Source: Nemertoderma westbladi (taxonomy: Eukaryota > Xenacoelomorpha > Nemertodermatida > Nemertodermatidae). Taken from it: a stretch of DNA of 60,355 bases. Positions within the stretch are counted from its first letter, which is position 1; each line of letters begins with the position of its first letter. Location of the stretch: assembly GCA_032718475.1 (NCBI GenBank), contig JAUCBJ010000547.1, forward strand, positions 1-60,355. Direction: 5' to 3'. Positions 32,631-42,091 of this stretch are shown here, one piece after another. The position numbers and the translations under genes were made by a program. The notes under the pieces were generated by a model, which saw only the letters and a list, made by a program, of their open reading frames with translations, did no database searches and was not told the origin of the DNA.

Positions 32631-33981
32631 TATTCGAAGAGACAGTAACAATACCTGCAATATCCTACTGTAAAGTTTGTGAATCAAATCATAAATCCGA
32701 CCTTCTCACCAAAACAGTAAACTCTAAGTAAGCGAATATATTGCAGTATCGATCTCTTATAACCGGTGAGGCAGAAAACAGTCTACGAGCAGACAAACTT
32801 CGATAAAACAAAATCCCGCGCAGCGAATCCTAAAATCAGGCTGACTCACTGACGGACTAAGGGGCTCGTATACTTTGCCGCGGTGTGATTTATATGGTTG
32901 GGCGAAAGGGACGCTAGCTAGGTACAGAGGCAGAGATTTGGAGATGTCTAACTAGCGGGCAAAGCACAGTACGGACAAAGTTAATTTTATATATTTTGAG
33001 GTGTAAATAATTTCTAACGCGCGCGTGTGTTAATTTTGAACGGTCAAAGGCAGTTTTGCTCCTTCACATATATAATTACTGGGTACGGTGTGCATTTTAC
33101 GAATATTCTAATTTTGTAACTTGTAGGTCCAATACTCACGAATGATAAGGTTCCTTCCCCTCTTGCGTATTTCCAGAACTCAAATTCAGGCATAAGGTTA
33201 ATGCTACGCCCAGAATTCGGCAATTTTAATTACCAGGCCCCTAATACTAAGAAGAAATGTGTTAGTTTACTACTGTAGGCGTACAGTTACTAATAGCTAT
33301 CCTGGCTCTTATCTAGAATTTTAGTCACCTAGGTAGGCTGGGTAACTTCCTATCAGGACGTTGGCGGGGACACGGTAGATGTTAGTATATCCCTAATAGC
33401 CTCAATTTATTTGCGCCTAGTTGTAAACTGCCCTACCGCCTGAACGGTACAATCCCAATTCAGGTGAAACACAGCAACCCTCCTAGCCTACAAGTTCTAA
33501 TGCAATGGACACCGTTGTACTACAAATAGTCGCAAACGCACCTGCACTTAGCAAGAGTTAGGCGTACAGTTTGCTGCACCCTACCAATGTGTATGCTTCG
33601 TACCGGTGTGCCTACGTCCTATCTGCGTACTAGTATCTGCCTGCTCTTTCCCTCCCCCCGTAGGAATGTGAAGGTCTACTGTGGTTTTTCCTGAATCAAG
33701 ACAGTACGGTCCCTAAGATGTAATTTTAGGCTCACAGCGTGTCACTACTTCTACCTTTTGATCTTTGGTCTTACGCTTAGGTAGCAAGGCGTCGAACGCT
33801 GTCTAACCTTTCAGGCGATGGGCGAATAACTAATGGTGGTATTGCGGGTTGTCTCCTGTCTACATTCCCTTGATGTTCCCGTTCATTGCTGCGGCCCGAT
33901 CTCTAGCCGGCCATCCTGTTCCTAAGGGTGTTCACCGTAGTGAATCATGGTAAAAGAAAAGCAGGTAGCGGTATTTCTGAA

Positions 33982-33987
33982 TTTATT
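33982..33987 (-). terminator. Poly(A) signal AATAAA in BEL2 3' LTR
   Basis: The minus-strand AATAAA lies about 125 bases downstream of the TATA-like box. The matching copy in the 5' LTR is at 51224-51229. Confidence 0.45.
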
Positions 33988-34109
33988 GCAGATAATAATA
34001 CAAATGTAATCTGAAAACTAATGACAGAATAAACAAATATCAGATAACTCAGAGATAAGAAATATAATCTGTGATGAGAATGATAAGATAACTAATGAAC
34101 AAATCGCAC

Positions 34110-34118
34110 CTTTATATA
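34110..34118 (-). promoter_or_regulatory. TATA-like box (TATATAAAG) in BEL2 3' LTR
   Basis: On the minus strand the sequence reads GGTATATAAAGG. The functional copy would be the one in the 5' LTR at 51352-51360. Confidence 0.5.
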
Positions 34119-34136
34119 CCAAATTTGTGCTGCAAT

Positions 34137-34158
34137 CAATCGAGAAAATTCTCGATTG
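34137..34158. repeat. Perfect 10-bp inverted repeat in BEL2 LTR
   Basis: CAATCGAGAA, two bases, then its exact complement, about 20 bp upstream of the TATA-like box in element orientation. It may be a transcription factor site or hairpin. Second copy at 51379-51400. Confidence 0.7.
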
Positions 34159-34336
34159 TTCTATAGGTTCTAACAGGTTTTTAAAGATAACTATTGGTCC
34201 AGCTAATATATAACTTGCACGACATTGGTTACGATCAAATAACTGCAGTCTCATTGGTTAATCTAGGTACAAACAAATGCAATTTAATTTGTAGCGGTTA
34301 ATTTAAATGAGTTGAAATTCTGCACAAAAAATAATT

Positions 34337-34415
34337 CGCACTTACTAGGATTCGAACTCAATACCTACTACACATATAATTTCCAACGCTCTACCGACTG
34401 AGCTACTGAACCACT
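34337..34415 (-). other. tRNA-like sequence in BEL2 3' LTR
   Basis: The minus strand reads TAGCTCAGTCGGTAGAGC, a good A box and D arm, and 45 bases later GTTCGAATCC, a good B box/T loop. The acceptor and anticodon stems do not pair convincingly, so this is a tRNA-derived remnant (SINE-head type) and not a working tRNA gene. The identical copy at 51579-51657 was carried by the LTR. Confidence 0.65.
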
Positions 34416-34540
34416 TGAATAATAGGCGTACAATAGATATAACAAATACAAATGAGGACTCAAAGCAATCTTTTACAAAGTTAATTCGAATAAAAATAAA
34501 ATTTTGAAAATCCACGGCATTTAGGGAATATAATTCTATA

Positions 34541-34547
34541 CCACTCC
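34541..34547 (-). promoter_or_regulatory. BEL2 polypurine tract (GGAGTGG)
   Basis: A short purine-rich run on the minus strand directly before the 3' LTR, in the same place as the BEL1 tract. Confidence 0.5.
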
Positions 34548-35334
34548 ATGAAAACAGGATATTATCGTGCATAAAATATACGGTTTTCACCAATAATCAA
34601 TCAAACTATAGAATACTTAGGGCGTACTTACATATTTACAAATTAAATTTCAAACAATACTTCCTTTCTACATAATGATTCGATGCAAAATAATTACAAA
34701 TTCAAACTTTACTTAGTTAAGGCTTTACTAAGTAAGTACAATATAAATCTAAATTAAATTCACCAATATAAATCTATTGCATCTCAATATTGCATAAATT
34801 CAAACAATTACAAATACAAATAAATGAAAATCATAAGAAAGGCTCGCGAGTCTTCCATCTACTATTGCATCTCAAATATTGCATAAATTCAAATAATTAC
34901 AAATACTTTCGTGCCTAAATGTAGATTGCATAAGTTCGGAATAATTACAAATATGAGTCTTTCTAAGCACAAAACTTTCTAACTATAAAACTTTCTAAAT
35001 ACAAAATATAACACTTTACAAATGAAACTATAAGAAAGGCCCACGAGTCTTCCATCTACTCTTACTTTCTATTTCACTGTAAATACAAATACTGCTTATA
35101 AGATATAAATTGCATAATATTCGGAACAATATAAATTGCATAAGTTCGGAATAATCACAAATATAAAATATAAATCTTGCAAAATATAAATTCTTACTGA
35201 ATATAAATTCTTACTAAATATGAGTTTTTCCAGAATACAAAACTTACTAATTAAATATAAAACATATAATTCAAAATAAATCACAAATTCACAAGAAAGG
35301 CTCACGAGTCTTCCGTCCACCCTTGCCCTCCCTT
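34548..35334 (-). other. BEL2 3' untranslated region with three copies of the 16-bp word
   Basis: AT-rich, with many short tandem-like words (TTACAAATA, AATATTGCATAAATTC) and no gene. Copies of GGCTCRCRAGTCTTCC lie at 34841, 35038 (two changes) and 35299. Each is preceded by AAGAAA. Confidence 0.7.
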
Positions 35335-38300
35335 TTATCGCTTAGTTGATCGAGCCCTGCCGCGTCCTCGAAGACTGCGCACAGGTGACTTTGCTCGCGA
35401 TATGGGACTTGTGGGGCGAGTCACTGGTTTTGTTTGGACGTTGAGAGACGGTGCGACTATTTCCTCGCAAATTCGTCTATTTGGCATCCCAAAACCTCGA
35501 CCGATTCCTCGTGACCGATCAGTTGTCACTACAGTTGGTAGAACGTCTGGGAACGCGCGGGAAGTGGACGACGCAGACCCAAGAGTAGCTTGCGCCCCCT
35601 TCTGATCAGCTGGTGTGTGTCCCGATCCTCCTGTTGGTTCTCTAGGAAGCGATACCGTATCCCGAGTAATTCGAATGGTCGGCTCGACTCCCTTGCGTTC
35701 TTCTATATTAATAGACTTCTTTAACTGTTGGCCCACTTTCTGGACCCGTATGATCCTACCCTGTCCGTCCTCCCGAGGGTGACGTGCAGATGGCGCAACC
35801 GGAGTGGCTGGTATATTTGTCGCCTCTAGGACCTCCTCTTCCTCGAATACGCTCGCTCGTATACGTTTATGGTAAAACGCGGCTCGGTACGCCCATGCGA
35901 CAGTTAACCAAGCTCCTTTATTCCGCTTTTCAGTTCGGAAACGATCGAATTCACCATACGTGATGCGATTAACGACTTTCTGAAAATTCCACGTGTTTTT
36001 GTTATCCGGGTGAATCTGTAGTAGATACTCGCGCACTACTCGGAATCCACTGTCGTGGGGCAAAATATCGACTACCTCGATAAGTTCGTCATATTGGGGC
36101 ATAGCGGAGATGTATCCTTCCGACATCATCGTTTGGGGATTTACCGCCCAAAATCCAAGATGCGCCCTCATCGGAAATCGTCTTCTTTGTGCCGATACAT
36201 GTTCGTCGGCTAAATCTTCCCACTCATCAAATAATTTTCTCACGAGTTTTACAGATTCGTGTTCATAAGGTATGTCTCTTAGTTGGCATTCAGATGCTCG
36301 ATGCCCTTTTATATTGCAATAAGTACATTGAGCCATAAATCTCCAGCAAGTATAAAAGGTATGAGACCCTTGATCCCCACACCATCCACAGATTAGCTGA
36401 GTCGTAGTAATGTGCTTTCCACTGCACTTTGTCATATGATGTCCAGCGACGCCACATTTACCACACATCGTATTGGCAGGGTACCACACTCGTTCGTATA
36501 TAAGATCTCCAATCGGTCGAGCGCTTCCTCCCACACTATAATCGTAATCATCTGGATCTATGGGTTGGTAGGTTTCTGAAGGTTGTATACAAACTATAGC
36601 ATCTGTTGCTTCAAGTTGTCGAATCTCCGTCTGAGATTTCTTCGGGAGGTTTCTTTCTATCTCAAGAAGTTCCTCTAAAGGATCGTCAGTGATCGTAGTA
36701 GTTACTTCGAAATCATCACCAAGGTGACCGATAGGCGCGCGCGTCTGCCGTGATTCATCCGTAATCTCCACGATACGTTCTCCTTCGTAGGGTAATAATG
36801 TAAACATAGATGGTCTTTCGATAAGAGATCCCGCACAGCGAAGATACACGTCTCGAAATATACTAAATCCTGCTCGAGTAAAGGCATTACACTGAGCGTC
36901 GGAGTTATAGAAGGGTTCAAGGAATCGTCTAAACACGTCGGTATGAATTCTCCCTTCCATGTTGAATGTATGATCTTCTCCGAGACAAAGTGGATGTCTT
37001 TTGAGAGTCCGAGACACAATGTCGGCGATTAGGCAAACATTCACTGACGACTCTATTGCTAAATAATATTGTAGGACCGCTCTTGGAGGTGACGTAATAG
37101 CCCAATACACGCATCCTCTCCATTTAAGCTGTGATTCAAACTCACTCATATCTGGAGTATCACCTTCTCCATAAGTTTCAATAAACTTGTTTCTCTTACT
37201 TTCCTTATAATCCCAATTGAATAACAGGTAGGAAATGTATCCAGTTCCAGTCTTCTGAGTATTGTACTCACGAAAATATCCCTGTTCTATAGACCACAAA
37301 ATAAGAGGTCGAGTGTCGACGTAAGGTGTCGGTAGTCGGTCATCGCTGTCCGTCATGCCGGCGAAGTCGCTAATTAAGTCCTCCCTTACTCCTGATCCAA
37401 TCTTTACAACAGTTTTATCTAAAATCATGTTTCTTACCATCTTCGGTAGCATTCTAGCGTCGATATTACAAGCTTGGTCCATCTTCTTTACTATGTCGGT
37501 GATAAGATGGTGTCGCTTTGTATTCGCTGGAGGTATCGGCATTCGTTTGTCGCTCCTCTGTCTACTGAAAACGTGCAGGACTCCGTCCGCCGCTCTAATT
37601 TGTATAGTCTTAGAAGTCAAACTCTGCTGATGACTGCCGCCCTCGTTATCGTAAAACATGTAACCATTTTCCTGAAACGATCTAAACGTCCTATTCCATT
37701 CATCCAACAATTCTTCCGAAGGTTGCCAAATCTTCTCTATGTCCTTATCATCTTCGAAACGAATAACCTTACCTCGCCAATCCGCGGCAATATCTGTATC
37801 CGACTCGAAGGTTCCGGTTCCAATCCATAAACGAATCGTCTTGGTTAAATATCCTTTCAAATTACTCGGAGCTATATCGGCACCAGCTCTATCCAGTTCC
37901 TTAAAGTCTTGAATATGAGGTGGAACGTTGTACACGACCTTTTGAGTAATATGTCTACGTAAATCATATATCTTACTCATATCGCTGAAAACAACTGCAG
38001 GAAGAAACTCCAAGTTTGAAATGATTTCTGGATGATCCACGATGGGTATTTCGTACGTCGTATCCTGTCGGACTGGTATACTAATAGGAAAATTGAGTGT
38101 CGTACTCAATGGTTTCGTAGTTGAAGTACTATATGGTTGCATTTCTCTTGTCCTCTCCGGGGATGCAATCTGTAGTCTCTGAATAACGTTTTGAGCAAAG
38201 TTTATGCTCTCGAAAACTTCCGGTGTCATCTCCTTAGCTGGAGTTTGATCGTGTGACGTCCAATGGTAAGGTAGGCTCGCGAGTCTTCCGCCCCATTCTT

Positions 38301-38919
38301 CCATCTCACCTTTCTCGAAAGCCTTGTAGGCTCTGTATAGGCTAAGAGCTTCTTTCTTTTCGCGGGTTGACTGATTTGCCTCGTCCAGCGTAAGTTCAAA
38401 TACATCGGGTTCAACAACCTTAGGTGGGTAAATGACAGTTTCTCCCGCCTTTGGTCCGGTCATAGCAAATGAATGATATGGATTCGATAAAGGATACCCT
38501 CCTTCCTGATAGCGTAGTTGTTGATGGTTCGAACACCTCGCCAATATCGGTTCGGGATTTTCCTTATTCAAACGCATTGGAATCGCATTTCGTTGTTCGC
38601 GCATACAAGAACCGCATTGATAATAAAGTTTATAAACTGAAAATGCTTCCTTGGCTTCTCTATCGTCCCCTCGAGTTCGTCTGTAAAGATGCATTCCATC
38701 GAATTCATCGCGTACCGCAGGCATAGGTTCGTGCGCCTTTAGGTATTGCATGGTATGATACAAACGACTAATTTCAGTATCGGGGTCTTCGCTAATGTCT
38801 CCCGTATCACACAAAGCGTCGTACGGGTAAAGTTCGTTGAAGGTTTTGCGCAAACTTTCGATTCTTTCGTTTAATGCATTTTGTCTTCTCTTTAATACAT
38901 TTGAGTCATATTTAGTCAT
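35335..38919 (-). CDS. BEL2 ORF3: exonuclease-like and zinc-knuckle protein
   Basis: One intact frame of 1194 codons from the ATG at 38919. It is a diverged homologue of the BEL1 ORF3, lacking about 110 N-terminal residues. Shared blocks include RLYHTMQYLKA..P-P and a Cys-x2-Cys cluster (YYQCGSC...ARCSNH). NGYMFYDNEG has Asp424/Glu426. VVKIGSGVREDLISDF has Asp514 and YVDTRPLILW has Asp535. LQYYLAIESS has Tyr619/Glu623. DVFRRFLEPF-NSDAQ and FTRAGFSIFRD also match. Spacings between motifs (90 and 109 residues) resemble those in BEL1 (101 and 112). Three knuckles follow: CGKCGVAGHHMTKC (819), CGWCGDQGSHTFYTC (844) and CTYCNIKGHRASEC (865). The tail is Arg-rich. The word GRLASLP near residue 210 comes from one copy of the element's 16-bp repeat. 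Function is inferred only. Confidence 0.8.
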   Translation of the reverse strand: MTKYDSNVLKRRQNALNERIESLRKTFNELYPYDALCDTGDISEDPDTEISRLYHTMQYLKAHEPMPAVRDEFDGMHLYRRTRGDDREAKEAFSVYKLYYQCGSCMREQRNAIPMRLNKENPEPILARCSNHQQLRYQEGGYPLSNPYHSFAMTGPKAGETVIYPPKVVEPDVFELTLDEANQSTREKKEALSLYRAYKAFEKGEMEEWGGRLASLPYHWTSHDQTPAKEMTPEVFESINFAQNVIQRLQIASPERTREMQPYSTSTTKPLSTTLNFPISIPVRQDTTYEIPIVDHPEIISNLEFLPAVVFSDMSKIYDLRRHITQKVVYNVPPHIQDFKELDRAGADIAPSNLKGYLTKTIRLWIGTGTFESDTDIAADWRGKVIRFEDDKDIEKIWQPSEELLDEWNRTFRSFQENGYMFYDNEGGSHQQSLTSKTIQIRAADGVLHVFSRQRSDKRMPIPPANTKRHHLITDIVKKMDQACNIDARMLPKMVRNMILDKTVVKIGSGVREDLISDFAGMTDSDDRLPTPYVDTRPLILWSIEQGYFREYNTQKTGTGYISYLLFNWDYKESKRNKFIETYGEGDTPDMSEFESQLKWRGCVYWAITSPPRAVLQYYLAIESSVNVCLIADIVSRTLKRHPLCLGEDHTFNMEGRIHTDVFRRFLEPFYNSDAQCNAFTRAGFSIFRDVYLRCAGSLIERPSMFTLLPYEGERIVEITDESRQTRAPIGHLGDDFEVTTTITDDPLEELLEIERNLPKKSQTEIRQLEATDAIVCIQPSETYQPIDPDDYDYSVGGSARPIGDLIYERVWYPANTMCGKCGVAGHHMTKCSGKHITTTQLICGWCGDQGSHTFYTCWRFMAQCTYCNIKGHRASECQLRDIPYEHESVKLVRKLFDEWEDLADEHVSAQRRRFPMRAHLGFWAVNPQTMMSEGYISAMPQYDELIEVVDILPHDSGFRVVREYLLQIHPDNKNTWNFQKVVNRITYGEFDRFRTEKRNKGAWLTVAWAYRAAFYHKRIRASVFEEEEVLEATNIPATPVAPSARHPREDGQGRIIRVQKVGQQLKKSINIEERKGVEPTIRITRDTVSLPREPTGGSGHTPADQKGAQATLGSASSTSRAFPDVLPTVVTTDRSRGIGRGFGMPNRRICEEIVAPSLNVQTKPVTRPTSPISRAKSPVRSLRGRGRARSTKR

Positions 38920-39532
38920 ATCATAGTTTCGCTGTACTTTCCGATAATTCCTTTATACCAAATATAGTGTAGTCCTTGGCTCCAAATCTTTCGAATGGCG
39001 CTGCTGCCTCCTCTTGGATATCATATCCCCATCTCGGCTCTCCTTGTATCCCTTTCTCCATAATTAGAGGTGTAGTTACATAATCATTACTACTAGAGGG
39101 AATACAACAGAGTTTGTAGTTAGTTGTGAGGAGACGTGAGAGTTTCGTCTGCCCTTTGGGCTCGACAACGCTCTAACCTCCTACCCATAGCCTAAGATCT
39201 AGGGTTTCTTTAATGACACGCTGCTTCTTATCTAAAATTTTTTGCCGAAATAAAAACGAATTTGGGCTAAACTGGCTGTGAGTCTAAAATACTCACTTTT
39301 TGATCCCAAACTATTATCAGAAAATAAGCAATCAAGAATTAGTAATAAATATAGGGGAGTCTATTTATTGACGTAACTTATTGAAACAAGACCGTGTAAA
39401 ATTTAATTAATATTTTAAGAAAGGCTCGCAAGTCTTCCTCTCTTGTTTCTCTAATTTTAAGTTCCACCCGACTGTACCCTGAAATCTATTCACTGGAGAA
39501 AATTTTAAAATTTTCAAATCCAAATGGATTGT
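38920..39532 (-). other. BEL2 pol-ORF3 spacer
   Basis: About 600 bp with no gene, and one copy of the 16-bp word at 39423 just behind the pol stop. A possible 3' splice site (TACAG) lies about 15 bases before the ORF3 ATG. Confidence 0.6.
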
Positions 39533-42091
39533 CTAAAATTTCGAAAATGTCTCAATATTGTGAGTTCCAAGTAGTTGTTGAGTCGGTCTGTCTACTGTAC
39601 GACCGTCAATTGTCCGTACCGTCACAGTTCTTGTCACTCCATCCATAGATGGATGTGTGGCTAAAATTACACCTGTTATCCAGAAGCGTCTTTTTAGATT
39701 CACTTCCGCTAACAGCACGTGATCTCCCGGCTTTAATGCCCGGGTGTTATTGTACCATGTTGTTCTGGCAGAAATAGAGGGCAAATAATGGTTTTGCCAT
39801 ATTTCCCAGAATTTGTTAGCCAGTAGTTGCGTGATTTTCCACGCTTTTCTACCGTAGCTATCGTTTTCTATTGGAATAGAAATAGGCGTCAAAGTGGTCG
39901 GTGCCCGCATTAGCAGGTGTGCCGGTGTCAAAGCAAACTGAGATTGTTTGTCATCGGGTACTAATACTATTGGTCTAGTATTTAGTATTGCCTCGATTTC
40001 AACAAACAGTGTTGTCAGTTGGTCGTCTGTCAATATGTGGTTTACTGGAATGACCTTTGCCATGGCTGTCTTTATAGATCTAATCAATCTCTCCCAGACT
40101 CCGCCTCTCCATGGACTATCTGGAGGATTAAACTTCCAAACAATCTTGTGAGGTTGTAGTTCGTTCGAGATTTGATCATGATCTAATTTCTTAAAGGCTA
40201 TCTCATTTCGAGCACCAACAAAGTTTGTCCCTTGGTCTGAGTACAAGCATTTTACTAGTCCGCGTCTAGCGATAAATCGCCGCAATGCTAGTATAAACGC
40301 GTTGGTGGAAAGATCCATCACACGTTCAATATGAACTGCCCTACTGGACATACATGTGAAAATCAGTCCCCAGCGTTTTACTAGTATACGTCCACGTTTC
40401 GTATGTATGGGACCAAAGCAATCAATTCCAGTCTCTGTAAAAGGTGGTCTGAATGCTTGAAGTCGTGCTTGTGGAAGTTCACTCATTTCTTGGGTACCTA
40501 TTCTAGAATGTACCTTTTTACAAATAATACACGTACGTGTCACTGAACTTAATGCTTTACTGGGTCTAATTAATACAAATCTTGTACGTAAGTAGGAAAG
40601 ACAGTGGTGTCTTCCAGCGTGTTTCAGATGTAAATGTGCGTCCAGTATCATTGCACGTTGTAGTTCGTGATGTTGTGGTATTATTATTGGGTATCTAAAG
40701 TTTGTGTTAAAGTCAATGTTTTGAAGCCGAGATTTATGACAAATTAAGCCATTATAAATTATCGGACTCCAACTCAATATTGGTGACGACTTGATTGGTT
40801 GACCTTGATTTATGGATGTGAATTCGCGTGCGAAATATCGCAGTTGGTAATGGCGAATTAATTTAATCTCACACCTGTCAATCTCAGCCAATGTAAGTCG
40901 ACGTGTAAAGTCTCGTTTGCCTTTAACGTATTGTACAAAACGTACAATCCACGCTAATTTTCGGCAAGCGTTTGTCCAAGAGTCTGTTAAGTTTACAATA
41001 CGGTCGACGTAAGTATTTGTGACGTCATCAGGTAAGTCAATGGAGATTTTGGAAGGTTTTGATTTACTAGAAGGGCCCACGGGTCCGCCGGTAAGTATTC
41101 CCTTGTTGACTGTTGATCCGTCCGGGTCTACAAGTAATTTGTCCTTCTTCGTCTTCTTACCCTGGTTGTCAGTACTTTGTAAGTCGATCGTTAATGGTGG
41201 TTTGAACTCTATGGGGTCACTGGGTTTCGGTAAACTTAATTTTCTGCCGACATTAATCCCAGGTCTCACCATAGGTTGCAAGTTTGGTATGTCTCTTGAG
41301 CGCAGAGTAACACCTGTATTTACATTAGCGTAGGTACTACCCACATCTGTAATACATGAGGTTTCACCGTGCTTGTGGTTGCTCAAATGTGTCAAAATTG
41401 GTAGTTTGTCAATACAAGGCCGCTCCAATAGGGAAACTGCGGCTTTACTATTTGTCAATATGGTACTAGTGTCTGGTAGAACATTTTGTGACATGTCTGG
41501 TAAAATGTTTCGCGGAACATCCGGCGAAATATCTAATGACGTGTCTGGCAAAACGTCTGGTTGACCGTCTAGTAACGTGTCTGGCGATACGTCTGGTAAC
41601 GTATCTGGTTGTTTGTCAATAGAAGGCCGCTCCAATAGAGAAACTGCGGCTTTACTGTTTGTCAGTATGTTACTAGTGTCTGGTAGAACATTTTGTGATA
41701 TGTCTGGCAAAACGTCTGGTTGACTGTCTAGTAACGTATCTGGTTGACCGTCTGGCGATATGTCTGGTGTAGAAAGGCTCGCAAGTCTTCCTCTCTTGAC
41801 CTTTGAAGTTATATCCTTCCATTTCGCCTTAGGTTTCTTCTTGAGTTTAGCCGCCGTCGTCTTTTTCTTTGCCTTCCCCTTTTTTGGTTTCTTGATTTCG
41901 GCGTCTTTAGGGATAGTGTTAGACTTGTTGTCATATAACGGTGGCCAATCTTGTGTCGATTTCTGCAAGAATTGGGGTCCGTGTTGCCAAAATTCTTTGT
42001 TCTCCGGTTTACAGAATTCCTCAGGCATCATTCCTCGCGACGCAATATCGGCTGGGTTTTGTGGTCCGGGACAATGTCGCCAATCTTCCAA
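39533..42091 (-). CDS. BEL2 RNase H end, repeat linker and integrase
   Basis: It begins at EDWRHCPGPQNPADIASRG, one base out of phase with the preceding RT frame. A Lys-rich stretch and a ~150-residue low-complexity linker full of PDTLPD/PDVLPD repeats follow. The integrase then has an intact zinc motif (LHLKHAG...CIICKKVH) and the full catalytic triad: Asp557 (TGIDCFGP), Asp619 (YSDQGTNF) and Glu667 (GGVWERLI). The C-terminal domain with LTPAHLL and HYLPSISARTTW closes the protein at 39533. Unlike BEL0 and BEL1, no integrase key residue is lost. Confidence 0.87.
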   Translation of the reverse strand: MEDWRHCPGPQNPADIASRGMMPEEFCKPENKEFWQHGPQFLQKSTQDWPPLYDNKSNTIPKDAEIKKPKKGKAKKKTTAAKLKKKPKAKWKDITSKVKRGRLASLSTPDISPDGQPDTLLDSQPDVLPDISQNVLPDTSNILTNSKAAVSLLERPSIDKQPDTLPDVSPDTLLDGQPDVLPDTSLDISPDVPRNILPDMSQNVLPDTSTILTNSKAAVSLLERPCIDKLPILTHLSNHKHGETSCITDVGSTYANVNTGVTLRSRDIPNLQPMVRPGINVGRKLSLPKPSDPIEFKPPLTIDLQSTDNQGKKTKKDKLLVDPDGSTVNKGILTGGPVGPSSKSKPSKISIDLPDDVTNTYVDRIVNLTDSWTNACRKLAWIVRFVQYVKGKRDFTRRLTLAEIDRCEIKLIRHYQLRYFAREFTSINQGQPIKSSPILSWSPIIYNGLICHKSRLQNIDFNTNFRYPIIIPQHHELQRAMILDAHLHLKHAGRHHCLSYLRTRFVLIRPSKALSSVTRTCIICKKVHSRIGTQEMSELPQARLQAFRPPFTETGIDCFGPIHTKRGRILVKRWGLIFTCMSSRAVHIERVMDLSTNAFILALRRFIARRGLVKCLYSDQGTNFVGARNEIAFKKLDHDQISNELQPHKIVWKFNPPDSPWRGGVWERLIRSIKTAMAKVIPVNHILTDDQLTTLFVEIEAILNTRPIVLVPDDKQSQFALTPAHLLMRAPTTLTPISIPIENDSYGRKAWKITQLLANKFWEIWQNHYLPSISARTTWYNNTRALKPGDHVLLAEVNLKRRFWITGVILATHPSMDGVTRTVTVRTIDGRTVDRPTQQLLGTHNIETFSKF
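41405..41770 (-). repeat. 207-bp in-frame duplication in the BEL2 RNase H-integrase linker
   Basis: The segment starting tttgtcaatacaaggccgct at 41405 recurs at 41612 with few changes (69 codons: ILTNSKAAVSLLERP...). It is surrounded by shorter TCTGGTAACGTATC-like units that encode PDTLLDGQPDVLPD. Confidence 0.85.

Larger units (their letters stand above)
32631..34540 (-). repeat. BEL2 3' LTR (~1910 bp)
   Basis: It matches 49281-51782 without the extra 593 bp and differs at only a few positions (such as one CG step in the GCGCG run near 33020 and one G near 33080). In element orientation it starts TATAGAATT and ends TTCGAATA, which are not the usual TG...CA ends. Confidence 0.93.

Noticed and set aside
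34337-34415. Functional tRNA gene
   Set aside because: A and B boxes are good, but the acceptor and anticodon stems do not pair.
25935-38919. ORF3 as an env gene
   Set aside because: Its position after pol fits env, but neither protein shows a signal peptide, transmembrane helix or furin-like site; both are hydrophilic with zinc knuckles.
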